Source: Pseudomonadales bacterium | GTDB taxonomy: Bacteria; Pseudomonadota; Gammaproteobacteria; Pseudomonadales; Azotimanducaceae | Length of the DNA: 64,000 nt | Direction of reading: 5' to 3' | Assembly: GCA_019090615.1 (NCBI GenBank) | Contig: JAHRVQ010000016.1 | Coordinates: 1 to 64,000 of the forward strand | Part shown: positions 23,848 through 33,603 of the stretch, in pieces | How the letters are laid out: each line of letters starts with the position of its first letter | Position numbering within the stretch: position 1 is the first letter of the stretch | Program-made: the position numbers and the translations under genes | Notes under the pieces: model-generated | The model's database searches: none | What the model was told of the DNA's origin: nothing | Seen by the model: only the letters and a program-made list of their open reading frames with translations

Positions 23848-23907
23848 TACCAATTTAGTACACCAATCAGGACACCAATCAGGACACCAATTTAATACAC
23901 CGGTTTA
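23848..23907. repeat. 12-bp periodic tandem repeat after lpxC
   Basis: About five units with a strict 12-bp period: TACCAATTTAGT, ACACCAATCAGG, ACACCAATCAGG, ACACCAATTTAA, TACACCGGTTTA. The two middle units are identical. It lies immediately downstream of the lpxC stop, between convergent lpxC and the DUF721 gene. Confidence 0.65.
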
Positions 23908-23918
23908 GCTTTTGCCAT

Positions 23919-24839
23919 TCAAGCCAATACTGGTTGAGAATAAGAAGCTGGTAGATCCTCAGCATCCTCAAAAGTTACTATTTGCCACGCCTGCGAATTC
24001 TCCAACAGCGCCGTCCGTAATGCGTGATTCGCAGCATGCCCTGATTTATAACCCACAAACTCTCCAATAATACTGTAGCCCAGTAGGTGTAGGTCACCTA
24101 TTGCATCAAGGATTTTATGCCGCACGAACTCATCCTGATGCCTGAGGCCTTCATCATTCAGAACCCGAAATTCATCAACCACCACAGCGTTATCAAGACT
24201 ACCTCCCTGGGCGAGATTTCGTTCTCGAAGGTGTTCAAATTCCTGCATCAAACCAAAGGTGCGTGCTCGACTAACTTCTTTCACAAAAGAAGTCGTGGAA
24301 AAATTGATGCTCGCCTCCTGAGCTTTAATAACAGCATTGTCATAAACGATGGTATGACTAACCTTAAAGCCATTAAACGGCTTAATAGTCGCCGTCTGAT
24401 TATGCCAACCCACGTCGTCAGACCCTGTGACACTAACCGTATCCAATATCCTGATAAATTTCTTCAACGCCGATTGCTCTTCAATCCCAGCGGACTGTAT
24501 CAAAAATACAAAAGTGGCTGCACTACCATCCATAATAGGCATCTCTGGTCCATTAACTTCAACATAGGCGTTATCAACCCCTAGTCCAGAGAACGCCGCC
24601 ATCAGGTGTTCTATGGTCGATACGCGAACATTATCCTTAGAAATGGTGGTCGCCAGGGTGGTATCCCCGACATTTTCTGTTAGCGCAGGTATCTTTGTCG
24701 GCGGATCTACATCCGTTCGAATAAACACAATACCTGTATTTACTGGTGCAGGGCGGAGGGTCAAGAATACTTTCTCTCCCGTATGCAAACCTACGCCAGT
24801 GGCGCGAATTACGTTATGCAGCGTTCGTTGATTGATCAT
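23919..24839 (-). CDS. lpxC: UDP-3-O-acyl-N-acetylglucosamine deacetylase
   Basis: A 306-residue LpxC. The zinc ligands and catalytic residues are in [35 protein letters not shown] and the distal GHAANHAL segment. It removes the acetyl group in the committed step of lipid A synthesis in the cytoplasm. It is the last gene of the dcw run, 164 bp after ftsZ. The C-terminal tail is short and ends in VLA, the kind of hydrophobic tail through which FtsH degrades LpxC in enterics, so similar control is possible. Confidence 0.97.
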   Translation of the reverse strand: MINQRTLHNVIRATGVGLHTGEKVFLTLRPAPVNTGIVFIRTDVDPPTKIPALTENVGDTTLATTISKDNVRVSTIEHLMAAFSGLGVDNAYVEVNGPEMPIMDGSAATFVFLIQSAGIEEQSALKKFIRILDTVSVTGSDDVGWHNQTATIKPFNGFKVSHTIVYDNAVIKAQEASINFSTTSFVKEVSRARTFGLMQEFEHLRERNLAQGGSLDNAVVVDEFRVLNDEGLRHQDEFVRHKILDAIGDLHLLGYSIIGEFVGYKSGHAANHALRTALLENSQAWQIVTFEDAEDLPASYSQPVLA

Positions 24840-25003
24840 TCTTATATTTTGACAATTAGTCCCTTAAAAAAACTGCGCGATAGTAACAGAAGGCTGGAAA
24901 TAAGTCGTTGCCTATTTGTTGGCCTCACCTAACCCAACTCTTTAAGACCGTGTTCCTGCAATTTAGTTGCTGTAAATTTAAAATTATTAATAGCTTAGTA
25001 GAT

Positions 25004-26161
25004 TTAGTCAACCTGACGGCGTAAAAATGCCGGGATGTCAAGATATTGCATATCTTTTACGGCTGCATTGTTAGGCTCGTTTTCTACCGCTGCCTTACGC
25101 ATTATCGTTGGCCGCTCAAAGTCGCCATAATCAGGCGTGCCATCACCAGCAATTTTACTCCGCGTATTATCAATTACCGTTCTTGGTTTCTGAGACTCTG
25201 CTTTACCAAGCCCAGTAGCAACGACAGTTACACGCAGGTTTTCGCCCATTTCCGCATCAATAACCGTACCAACAACGATGGTCGCGTTATCCGATGCAAA
25301 CTCTTCAACCTTCGAGCCTACTTCAGTAAATTCCCCCAGGGATATATCCACACCGGCCGCTATATTCACCAAAATCCCCCGTGCACCCTTAAAATCAACA
25401 TCATCCAACAACGGACTTTGAATCGCAGCCTCTGCGGCTTCCCTGGCGCGATTATCTCCAGTAGCAACACCACTACCCATCATAGCCATGCCCATTTCAG
25501 ACATCACTGTTTTAACATCTGCGAAATCAACATTAATCATACCTGGACGAATAATCAGATCAGCAATACCCTGCACCGCGCCGGACAATACATCATCCAC
25601 TTCACCAAAGGCCTTTAGCAGTGGCGTATCATCACCCATGATAGACAATAGCTTCTCATTCGGAATTGTGATTAACGAATCCACATGCTCCGACAGCTCT
25701 TTTATACCTTCTTCTGCCAGCGCCATACGCTTTTTGCCTTCAAAAACGAAGGGTTTGGTCACCACTGCAACCGTTAGAATCCCCATCCCACGAGCGATTT
25801 CAGCAACCACCGGTGCAGCACCGGTACCCGTGCCACCACCCATTCCGGCTGTGATAAAAATCATATCAGCGCCATCTAAAGCTTCTGCAATGCGCTCTTT
25901 ATCCTCTATCGCAGCTTCTTTACCCATAACAGGGTTTGCGCCCGCACCCAGCCCTTTAGTTATACTGCTACCTAGTTGCAACAAGGTCTTTGCTGACAAG
26001 CTATGCAATGCCTGCGAGTCTGTATTGGCACAAATAAAGTCGACGCCTTCAACGTCCTGTACCACCATATGCTCAACTGCATTGCCACCACCGCCACCAA
26101 CGCCAATGACTTTGATAACTGCCTGCTTCCTCGCACTATCCACTAGTTCAAACATAGCCAA
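25004..26161 (-). CDS. ftsZ: Cell division GTPase FtsZ
   Basis: 385 residues. The GTP-binding loop is GVGGGGGNAVEHM and the tubulin signature is GGGTGTGAAP, with the synergy loop in the C-terminal half of the GTPase core. A variable linker of about 45 residues follows, then the conserved C-terminal peptide LDIPAFLRRQ that binds FtsA and ZipA. It forms the Z ring. It is downstream of ftsA by 24 bp. Nothing unusual is seen; two in-frame starts two codons apart are possible. Confidence 0.98.
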   Translation of the reverse strand: MAMFELVDSARKQAVIKVIGVGGGGGNAVEHMVVQDVEGVDFICANTDSQALHSLSAKTLLQLGSSITKGLGAGANPVMGKEAAIEDKERIAEALDGADMIFITAGMGGGTGTGAAPVVAEIARGMGILTVAVVTKPFVFEGKKRMALAEEGIKELSEHVDSLITIPNEKLLSIMGDDTPLLKAFGEVDDVLSGAVQGIADLIIRPGMINVDFADVKTVMSEMGMAMMGSGVATGDNRAREAAEAAIQSPLLDDVDFKGARGILVNIAAGVDISLGEFTEVGSKVEEFASDNATIVVGTVIDAEMGENLRVTVVATGLGKAESQKPRTVIDNTRSKIAGDGTPDYGDFERPTIMRKAAVENEPNNAAVKDMQYLDIPAFLRRQVD

Positions 26162-26185
26162 CCCTCCCAGGTCTAATTTTATACT

Positions 26186-27418
26186 TTAATAATTTCCTAA
26201 AAACCAATTTTTAACCCTGCCCATTACGTTCGACAATCCAGCCGAAGGTGGCTGCTCTGTTCTTTCACGATGTTGTTTGGCGCCATACAGAAGCAAACCA
26301 ACAGCCGTTGCATAAATGGGATTTCGCACAATATCTGACAGCCCACTAACGCCTTGCGGCACGCCAATGCTGATGGGCATATGAAATATTTCTTCAGCAA
26401 GCTCAATCACACCTTCCATTTTTGAGGTGCCACCGGTCAAAACGATGCCGGCTGCAATCAAGTCCTCAAAACCACTACGACGCAGTTCCGCCTGAATCAA
26501 TGTGAATAATTCGTCATACCGCGGCTCTACTACCTCCGCCAATGCCTGCCGAGACAAATCTCTATCTGACCTGTCACCAACGCTTGGCACTTTAATGGTT
26601 TCATTTTCTCCGGCCAAACTTGCAAGGGCGCATGCATATTTAATTTTTATCTCTTCAGCACTAGGTGTAGGCGTCCTCAGCGCCATTGCAATATCGTTTG
26701 TTACCTGGTCACCTGCTATTGGGATTACTGCCGTATGTTTAATAGCACCACCAGTAAAAACCGCAATATCTGTTGTCCCGCCACCAATATCTACCAGACA
26801 CACGCCAAGCTCTTTTTCATCTTCTGTTAGCACCGCATAACCAGATGCTAGTTGTTCAAGGATAATATCTTCCACTTCCAGACTGCATTTTCGGATACAT
26901 TTATCAATATTTTGGGCCGCATTAACGGCACATGTGACCAGGTGAACTTTTGCCTCCAAACGTACTCCAGACATCCCAAGCGGTTCTTTGACGCCCTCCT
27001 GCGAATCGATAACATATTCCTGCGGCAAAATATGAAGAATTTGTTGATCGGCAGGGATTGCCACCGCCTGAGCCGCATCGATTACCCTTTCGATGTCTGG
27101 CTGAAACACTTCCCGGTCCCGAATCGCAACAATTCCATGAGAGTTCAAACTTTTGATATGACTACCAGCGATGCCAGCAAATACCGAATGAATTTGACAG
27201 CCAGCCATCAACTCTGCTTCTTCAATAGCCTTCTGAATCGATTGAACCGTAGACTCAATATTTACCACAACACCTTTTTTCAGACCTTTGGAAAGATGAC
27301 TGCCAATACCAACAATTTCTACATCGCCTTCTGGAGACACTTCACCAACAATACTAACGACTTTAGAGGTGCCAATATCCAATCCAACGATCATTTGACT
27401 ACCAACTGCTCCAGTCAT
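26186..27418 (-). CDS. ftsA: Cell division protein FtsA
   Basis: A 410-residue actin-like ATPase: the phosphate-1 loop is VGLDIGTSKV near the N-terminus, phosphate-2 is LVDIGGGTTDIAVF, and the adenosine loop is AAGIVLTGGTSKMEG. The C-terminal amphipathic helix (RVKNWFLGNY) should bind the membrane. It tethers FtsZ to the membrane and recruits later division proteins. The start overlaps the ftsQ stop by 4 bp (ATGA), and ftsZ follows after 24 bp. Confidence 0.97.
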   Translation of the reverse strand: MTGAVGSQMIVGLDIGTSKVVSIVGEVSPEGDVEIVGIGSHLSKGLKKGVVVNIESTVQSIQKAIEEAELMAGCQIHSVFAGIAGSHIKSLNSHGIVAIRDREVFQPDIERVIDAAQAVAIPADQQILHILPQEYVIDSQEGVKEPLGMSGVRLEAKVHLVTCAVNAAQNIDKCIRKCSLEVEDIILEQLASGYAVLTEDEKELGVCLVDIGGGTTDIAVFTGGAIKHTAVIPIAGDQVTNDIAMALRTPTPSAEEIKIKYACALASLAGENETIKVPSVGDRSDRDLSRQALAEVVEPRYDELFTLIQAELRRSGFEDLIAAGIVLTGGTSKMEGVIELAEEIFHMPISIGVPQGVSGLSDIVRNPIYATAVGLLLYGAKQHRERTEQPPSAGLSNVMGRVKNWFLGNY

Positions 27419-28212
27419 AACTTTTTTACTCTATTTGGTTTAATAAATTTTGCCAGGCCGAGACCTCCAGAGTCATCCTGCCAACTCACTGCAACCCCAT
27501 TTGAATAACGCGTATCTATCTGGCTCACTTCATTGAGCCTACCCATGCTATCGATCCTCTCGACGATAAAGAGTAATCGCTGTACTCTTTCCAGCAGATC
27601 TTCTTTACCCAGCTTTACCTCAATACCCAGATCATCAATTAGCGTCCATGCACCTCGACTGTCCAGGCTCAACATTGCAATAGATCGACCCGTTTCTAAC
27701 AAGGTATTATTCAAAGACTGATACTGGCGCATAACTTCAACTTCGCGACTTACCGGCCCATACAGTTTTGCAAGTTGAATCTGCGACTGATAATTTGCTA
27801 TAAATACATCACCGTTCGAACTGATATAGCCAACATCATTCCATAGCGCGATAGCCCGCTGCGGCACTACATCTATGCTGATTCTATTAGGCCATTGCCT
27901 CAGAACACTGGCACTTTCAACCCAGCTAATAGACTCGACGCTGGCCTGAATTAATCGGATATCATTTGAGTCGCCATCAATACCTGCCAAAGATATAAGT
28001 ATCTGCATACGCTGGTCAGCACTTATATCCCCAGTGACGCCAAATTGTTTTACCGGCAACAGAGGATTATTTAGCACTAGATAGCCGCCTGCTACTACGA
28101 CTAATAAAGCCAACAAAACAAATATATATCCACGCCTACCAACCTTTCGCAGAATAATATTAGGATCTATATTCCCAGCACTATTAGCCTCCGCCCCATA
28201 AGAAATATTCAT
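27415..28212 (-). CDS. ftsQ: Cell division protein FtsQ
   Basis: From ATG 28212, which overlaps the murC stop in ATGA, the protein has 265 residues. A short cytoplasmic tail is followed by one membrane helix (about 35–55), a POTRA domain ([18 protein letters not shown] to about 130) and the beta domain with [29 protein letters not shown]. It scaffolds FtsB/FtsL in the divisome. An upstream in-frame ATG at 28236 would add 8 residues and overlap murC further. ddlB, which often separates murC and ftsQ, is absent here. Confidence 0.93.
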   Translation of the reverse strand: MNISYGAEANSAGNIDPNIILRKVGRRGYIFVLLALLVVVAGGYLVLNNPLLPVKQFGVTGDISADQRMQILISLAGIDGDSNDIRLIQASVESISWVESASVLRQWPNRISIDVVPQRAIALWNDVGYISSNGDVFIANYQSQIQLAKLYGPVSREVEVMRQYQSLNNTLLETGRSIAMLSLDSRGAWTLIDDLGIEVKLGKEDLLERVQRLLFIVERIDSMGRLNEVSQIDTRYSNGVAVSWQDDSGGLGLAKFIKPNRVKKL

Positions 28213-29657
28213 GAACCAATCAGCCTGTCTTCCCAACGGCTTCTTAGTGCCTGTGCAAGTTTACTGGTTTCTCCAGCACCCTGAGTTAATACAAAGTCGC
28301 CTGACCGAACATTTTGATTAAGGTATTCTGGTACGTCTGCAATGCTCGCAATGAACTCTACTGCAATGTCGCTGCGGCTTCTCTTAATGGCCTTATAAAG
28401 ATCGTCACCAGTCGCACCATTTATGGGCGCTTCTCCTGCAGCGTATACATCCAGCAAAACTAACTGATCAACCTGAGATAATACATCGACAAATTGATCA
28501 AATAAATCCAGCGTTCTGCTAAACCGATGTGGTTGATAAACCATAACCAGGCGATGCGACGGCCAGCCTTTTCTAACCGCTTCTATGGTTGTTTTCACTT
28601 CATTGGGGTGATGACCGTAATCATCTACCAACACAAAAGATCCGTCATCTTTGGCAAACGCGCCATGAATTTCAAATCGTCTACCAACGCCTTCAAAATC
28701 TTGCAGTCCGGCTAGAATATCAGCATCCTCTATGCCCTCGTCGGTGGCTATGGCAATTGCCGCTAGTGCATTAAGCACATTATGCTGACCCGGCATAGCA
28801 AGCTTCACAAGCAGCTCATTCTGGTCATCTGGCCGCGTTACTATGAACTCAGAGACGCCTTCATTTTGCATCACGCTATGCCCACAAATATCAGCGTCAG
28901 AATCAAAACCATAGGTAATTACTGGTCTATGAACTGACGGCAACAAAGATTTAACGACAGCATCATCGATACACGCGACCAACAGACCATAAAAGGGCAG
29001 GTTATGAACAAATTCCAGAAAAGCGTTTTTTAGCTTTTCGAAACTCCCCTCATAATAACTTAAATGATCTTTGTCTATATTTGTTAGCACAGCCACCATG
29101 GGTTGCAGATGCAAAAAAGATGCATCACTTTCATCTGCCTCTGCGACTAAATACCGACTAGTACCTAATCTGCCGTTTGATTCAGTACTTTTAAGCAGCC
29201 CACCGATAACAAAAGTAGGGTCCAGCCTGGCTTGACCAAGAATAGAAGCAATCAGGCTAGTGGTTGTGGTTTTGCCATGGGTGCCAGCGACCGCAATACC
29301 ATGCCTATATCGCATAAGTTCGCCCAGCATTTCAGCACGGCGCACCACAGGAATACGGTTGGCTTTGGCATATTTCACTTCAGGGTTATCGGTAACAATT
29401 GCGGAAGATACAACAACCACGTCAACCCGCGCTACATGCGTCGCTGAATGCCCGATAAATATTGCAGCGCCAAGCTGAACTAACCTTTCCGTCACTTTAC
29501 TCATCTGTCGATCCGAACCAGATATTTGATATCCCTGATTCAAAAGAACTTCTGCAATACCACACATCCCGGCACCGCCAATGCCTACAAAATGGATCCT
29601 CTGGATCCGGCGCATTTCTGGAACATCGATTGAGGACTGACTAAAATTACTACGCAT
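28209..29657 (-). CDS. murC: UDP-N-acetylmuramate–L-alanine ligase
   Basis: A 482-residue Mur ligase. It has the N-terminal UDP-binding motif [16 protein letters not shown], the ATP loop [11 protein letters not shown] and the [10 protein letters not shown] segment typical of MurC. It adds L-Ala to UDP-MurNAc in the cytoplasm. It overlaps the ftsW stop by 8 bp and ftsQ by 4 bp. In most relatives murG lies between ftsW and murC; here the two genes overlap directly. Confidence 0.97.
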   Translation of the reverse strand: MRSNFSQSSIDVPEMRRIQRIHFVGIGGAGMCGIAEVLLNQGYQISGSDRQMSKVTERLVQLGAAIFIGHSATHVARVDVVVVSSAIVTDNPEVKYAKANRIPVVRRAEMLGELMRYRHGIAVAGTHGKTTTTSLIASILGQARLDPTFVIGGLLKSTESNGRLGTSRYLVAEADESDASFLHLQPMVAVLTNIDKDHLSYYEGSFEKLKNAFLEFVHNLPFYGLLVACIDDAVVKSLLPSVHRPVITYGFDSDADICGHSVMQNEGVSEFIVTRPDDQNELLVKLAMPGQHNVLNALAAIAIATDEGIEDADILAGLQDFEGVGRRFEIHGAFAKDDGSFVLVDDYGHHPNEVKTTIEAVRKGWPSHRLVMVYQPHRFSRTLDLFDQFVDVLSQVDQLVLLDVYAAGEAPINGATGDDLYKAIKRSRSDIAVEFIASIADVPEYLNQNVRSGDFVLTQGAGETSKLAQALRSRWEDRLIGS

Positions 29658-30825
29658 CGACTTTCTGCCTGCTCGTTGGCTCTATATTACTGGCACGCAC
29701 TTCATATTCAATCCGCAATAAAATAGAAACAACAATGCAACTTACGATCAGGCTATTTCCACCATAGCTTACAAACGGTAGCGTTAACCCTTTGGTTGGT
29801 AATAGACCAATATTTACCCCAATATTAATCGCCGATTGAATCCCCAGCAATAACGCAATCCCAAATGCCAGATAACCATGAAACTCCAGGCCCGCATCTA
29901 GCGCTCGTCGACCAATTACCAAACCGCGCAAAACTAAAACTGCAAATGCAATAATGACCGCAGCAGCAACTATTGCACCAAGCTCTTCAGCCAATATGGA
30001 GAACAAAAAATCTGTATGTGCCTCGGGCAAATAAAATAGTTTCTGAATGCTATTACCCAACCCCATACCCAACCATTCGCCGCGCCCAAATGCGATTAAC
30101 GCCTGAGTAAGTTGATACCCTTCATTAAACTGGTGAGTCCACGGATCGGTAAAACTCGCGAATCTGTCCAGCCGATAAGGTTGCCACTGCGCTATCACCA
30201 GGGTCGCGACTATAAATACTGATATAACGGGAATAAAATGTCGGAAAGGTACACCGGCAAGAAAGATCACCCCCATTACCGACGCCAAAATAACAACAGA
30301 TGCGCCAAAATCAGGCTGCTCAAGCAACAATAACACCAGCACGGAAATCAAGACCAGCGGCCGAATAAACCCAGATATTGATTCATCAATATCTGCTCGA
30401 CGCCTGACTAGATGGCCCGAAATATATACAACGGCAAATAATTTAACAAACTCTGAACCCTGTAGAGTCATAAAACCTAACGATATCCAACGAGTAGCAC
30501 CGTTGACGGTTCGACCAATTCCAGGCACCAGCACTGCTATAAGTAGCGCAAAACTAACCAACAACCATAGCCAGTCAGTTTTTTTCCAGGCATCTACCGG
30601 GACAGACAAGACTAAACCTGCAGCGGCAAAACTAATGACCATATAGACTGAATGCCTAAGGAATAAATACAACGGATCGCCATATATTCTTGCGGATATA
30701 TCTGTGGACGCAGACCCGACCATTATAAAACCAAGCGACAATAGAAAAACTAGCACCACTGATATCATGACATCTAAAGGGTAACCTTTACTTTCTGCCA
30801 TCCAGTTTTTTATCGCCATAGTCAT
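29650..30825 (-). CDS. ftsW: Lipid II polymerase FtsW
   Basis: A 391-residue SEDS-family protein with about ten membrane helices. Recognisable blocks are the large loop with [16 protein letters not shown], the [35 protein letters not shown] region (including the catalytic-type Asp) and the family C-terminal signature [19 protein letters not shown]. With FtsI it synthesises septal peptidoglycan. Its start overlaps the murD stop by 4 bp. Confidence 0.97.
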   Translation of the reverse strand: MTMAIKNWMAESKGYPLDVMISVVLVFLLSLGFIMVGSASTDISARIYGDPLYLFLRHSVYMVISFAAAGLVLSVPVDAWKKTDWLWLLVSFALLIAVLVPGIGRTVNGATRWISLGFMTLQGSEFVKLFAVVYISGHLVRRRADIDESISGFIRPLVLISVLVLLLLEQPDFGASVVILASVMGVIFLAGVPFRHFIPVISVFIVATLVIAQWQPYRLDRFASFTDPWTHQFNEGYQLTQALIAFGRGEWLGMGLGNSIQKLFYLPEAHTDFLFSILAEELGAIVAAAVIIAFAVLVLRGLVIGRRALDAGLEFHGYLAFGIALLLGIQSAINIGVNIGLLPTKGLTLPFVSYGGNSLIVSCIVVSILLRIEYEVRASNIEPTSRQKVDA

Positions 30826-32147
30826 GACTGGGCCTCTGCCACAAGAGACCTGAAATGATCACCACGCTGCTCATAATTGGCATATTGGTCCATACTGGCG
30901 CAGGCGGGAGAAAACAAAACCAGCTCTCCCGGCTTAACGGCAGTTTGTAAATAGGTAGTTACCTGACTCAGGTTTTCAAACGATTTGGATTTATTATTTA
31001 ACGCTCGGCAAATTTCAGACCGATCCTCACCAAATACCAGACACTTAACACCTCTTACCTGGCAATAATCTGCCAGGGCAGTAAAGTCAGCATCTTTGCT
31101 CAACCCACCCAGGATTAAATAGGCATCGCCTGGGTTCGGCATTCCATGCAACGCAGCCAGGGTTGCTGCCGGGTTAGTCGCCTTCGAATCATTATAATAA
31201 TCGACGCCTCGATAGGCGCCCACCCACTCGCAACGATGTCGTAATCCCGCATATTCAGGCAACACACTCAACATGGTCTGCTCATCGATGCCTATAGCTT
31301 CTCCAATAGCCATTGCCGCCTGAATGTTTAACCAGTTATGCTGGCCTTTAATTTTCAGCAGACCAACATTAATAATCCGTCGTAAACCACCAGTGTCTCC
31401 CTTACAAATATAGGTTCGGCCATTTGCCACTGAGATGCCATAGTCGCCAATACCAGGCTCATCCAGACCAAAACTTATTTGCCGAGCATCCGTATTAATT
31501 TCAAGCGGATAGCCAATTTGACGATTAACGACTGCAACTTCACAATTTTTATAAATACGCATTTTTGTTGCGTAATAATGAGTGACACTTTGATACCTGT
31601 TTAGATGGTCTGGTGCCAGGTTAAGAATTGTAGCCACCAGGCATTTTATTTTGTCTGCAACTTCTAATTGATAGCTTGACACTTCTAGTACATTGGCGTC
31701 ATGGGGCTTATCCAGTATTTCCAGGCAAGGTATGCCAATATTCCCACCGACACCAATGCTGATCCTGGATTCTAACGAAAATGCTCCCAACAGGTCAGTT
31801 ACCGTAGATTTACCGTTTGAACCAGTAATGAGCGCTAAAGGTATTTGAGTTGCTTCTGAAAAAATTGCTATATCACCAGTAATAGCCACCCCTTTTGCAA
31901 GCGCCTGTTGAATTTTTTTTGACGCCAGTGGCACACCTGGACTGATAATAATTTCTTCAGCCTGATCAAGCGTTTCAGAATTTGTTATTTCAAATGCCAC
32001 GCCCGGCATTTCGTTCTTTAGTTTCTCTAAATAAGCTGGTTCAGCAGCATCATCAAGCACTGTAAATAACGTACCTTTACGGTGCAAATATTTAGCGCAC
32101 GAATATCCCGTCTTGCCCAGACCAACAATGGCTTTAAAGTTATCCAT
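30822..32147 (-). CDS. murD: UDP-N-acetylmuramoylalanine–D-glutamate ligase
   Basis: About 441 residues. It has the N-terminal GLGKTGYSCAKYL, the ATP loop GSNGKSTVTDLLG, the central YNDSKATNPAATLAAL and the C-terminal LFSPACASMDQYANYEQRGDHF signature of MurD. It adds D-Glu to UDP-MurNAc-L-Ala. The start may be ATG 32147 or ATG 32153; both lie inside the end of murE. The direct murE–murD overlap leaves no room for murF and mraY, which normally sit between them. Confidence 0.96.
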   Translation of the reverse strand: MDNFKAIVGLGKTGYSCAKYLHRKGTLFTVLDDAAEPAYLEKLKNEMPGVAFEITNSETLDQAEEIIISPGVPLASKKIQQALAKGVAITGDIAIFSEATQIPLALITGSNGKSTVTDLLGAFSLESRISIGVGGNIGIPCLEILDKPHDANVLEVSSYQLEVADKIKCLVATILNLAPDHLNRYQSVTHYYATKMRIYKNCEVAVVNRQIGYPLEINTDARQISFGLDEPGIGDYGISVANGRTYICKGDTGGLRRIINVGLLKIKGQHNWLNIQAAMAIGEAIGIDEQTMLSVLPEYAGLRHRCEWVGAYRGVDYYNDSKATNPAATLAALHGMPNPGDAYLILGGLSKDADFTALADYCQVRGVKCLVFGEDRSEICRALNNKSKSFENLSQVTTYLQTAVKPGELVLFSPACASMDQYANYEQRGDHFRSLVAEAQS

Positions 32148-33594
32148 TAACATTGCTCACAGCAAAATTCTTCTGGATCTCAATATAATCGCTATAACTA
32201 TATTTTTTCCCTTCAATCTCCTGGTATTGTTCGTGACCCTTGCCTGTTATGAGAACCACGTCCTGTGGTTTGGCATTTCTTAGTGCATATTTAATCGCCC
32301 TACGGCGATCCGAAATGACCACGACGTTATCGGTCGCCTTCATGCCCGCGACAATCTGACGGGTTATATCCGTTGAGGATTCAAATCTTGGATTATCGTC
32401 AGTTATAACGGTATGCTGAGATAATCGCCCACAGATACCTCCCATAATAGGCCGTTTGCCTTTATCTCTATTGCCCCCGCAACCCATTACACACCAAATA
32501 TCCGCCTTAAAATGAAGCCGTATTGCGACGATGGCTTTCTCCAGCGCATCAGGTGTATGGGCATAATCAATAACAACTGTAGGCCGTCCCTCTGTATGCA
32601 ATAATTCCATCCGGCCTTTCGCATTGGTAATTTTTGCCACCACAGCCGATATATCCTTTGGCGAGTATCCGTCCTGACCCAAAACTGCGATCACAGCCAG
32701 CAGGTTGCTCACATTAAATTCGCCCAGCAACGAACTAACAACTTTTATTTTCCCCCAGGGAGTAACCAGAATTGACCAGAAACCTGACGCTGAAAAATCT
32801 AATGTTTCACAATAAATATCAGCCGCAGTATCATTAATGCTATAAGTCAACGTTTTCGCATTACGACCCTGGTTGCGGATTTGTCGACCTAACGCATCAT
32901 CAACGTTTAGCACCACGGTCTCCAGTTCTGGCCTGGCGAACAGTAGGCGCTTCGCAGCTGCATAGGTTTCAATAGTTTTATGATAATCCAGGTGATCACG
33001 ACTAAGATTTGTGAAGACCGCAACATTAACCCTGGTGCCATCAAGGCGCCCTTGAATCAAACCATGGGATGAAGCTTCAAGCGTTGTCGCATCCGCACCC
33101 AAAGCTTTTATCCCATATAACTTGTTTTGCATCGAAAGCGCACCTGGCGTGGTCATTTGCTGGTCATCCAGACTGCCGTATAAACCATACCCTAATGTAC
33201 CAACAACACCACAGGCGCGCCCCAATCCGGTCAATGCCATTGCCAGATAATGGCAAAAAGATGTTTTACCGTTGGTTCCTGTGACGGCAATTATCTGCAT
33301 CCTATGTGAAGGGTTATCATGGAACTCGCTCGCTATCTGTCCCAGTTTTATGGCTATATTCGCCACAACGAATACCGGCACCCCATGAATATTTTTCCTG
33401 CCACAGTCTGTTTCACATACAATCGCCGCAGCAGATTTTGCTGCAGCTTCAGTTATATATTCGGTCGCCACATGGTTTTCCCCTGAAATTGCAAGAAATA
33501 AATAGCCAGGCAGTACATTTCTGCTGTCGTCGGTCACCCCTAATAGGGGAATATCATTTTCAAGTGGTATACATGGTAGCAATTGGCTCAGCAT
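32140..33594 (-). CDS. murE: UDP-MurNAc-L-Ala-D-Glu:meso-diaminopimelate ligase
   Basis: About 484 residues. The ATP loop is GTNGKTSFCHYL. The substrate motif DNPR is present in TDDNPRFESS, which selects meso-diaminopimelate rather than lysine. GKGHEQYQEIEGKKYSYSD is near the C-terminus. It adds the third residue of the peptidoglycan stem peptide. ATG 33594 is likely; a GTG three codons upstream touches the ftsI stop. It overlaps murD by 8–14 bp depending on the murD start. Confidence 0.97.
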   Translation of the reverse strand: MLSQLLPCIPLENDIPLLGVTDDSRNVLPGYLFLAISGENHVATEYITEAAAKSAAAIVCETDCGRKNIHGVPVFVVANIAIKLGQIASEFHDNPSHRMQIIAVTGTNGKTSFCHYLAMALTGLGRACGVVGTLGYGLYGSLDDQQMTTPGALSMQNKLYGIKALGADATTLEASSHGLIQGRLDGTRVNVAVFTNLSRDHLDYHKTIETYAAAKRLLFARPELETVVLNVDDALGRQIRNQGRNAKTLTYSINDTAADIYCETLDFSASGFWSILVTPWGKIKVVSSLLGEFNVSNLLAVIAVLGQDGYSPKDISAVVAKITNAKGRMELLHTEGRPTVVIDYAHTPDALEKAIVAIRLHFKADIWCVMGCGGNRDKGKRPIMGGICGRLSQHTVITDDNPRFESSTDITRQIVAGMKATDNVVVISDRRRAIKYALRNAKPQDVVLITGKGHEQYQEIEGKKYSYSDYIEIQKNFAVSNVNG

Positions 33595-33603
33595 TTTTTC
33601 CAC

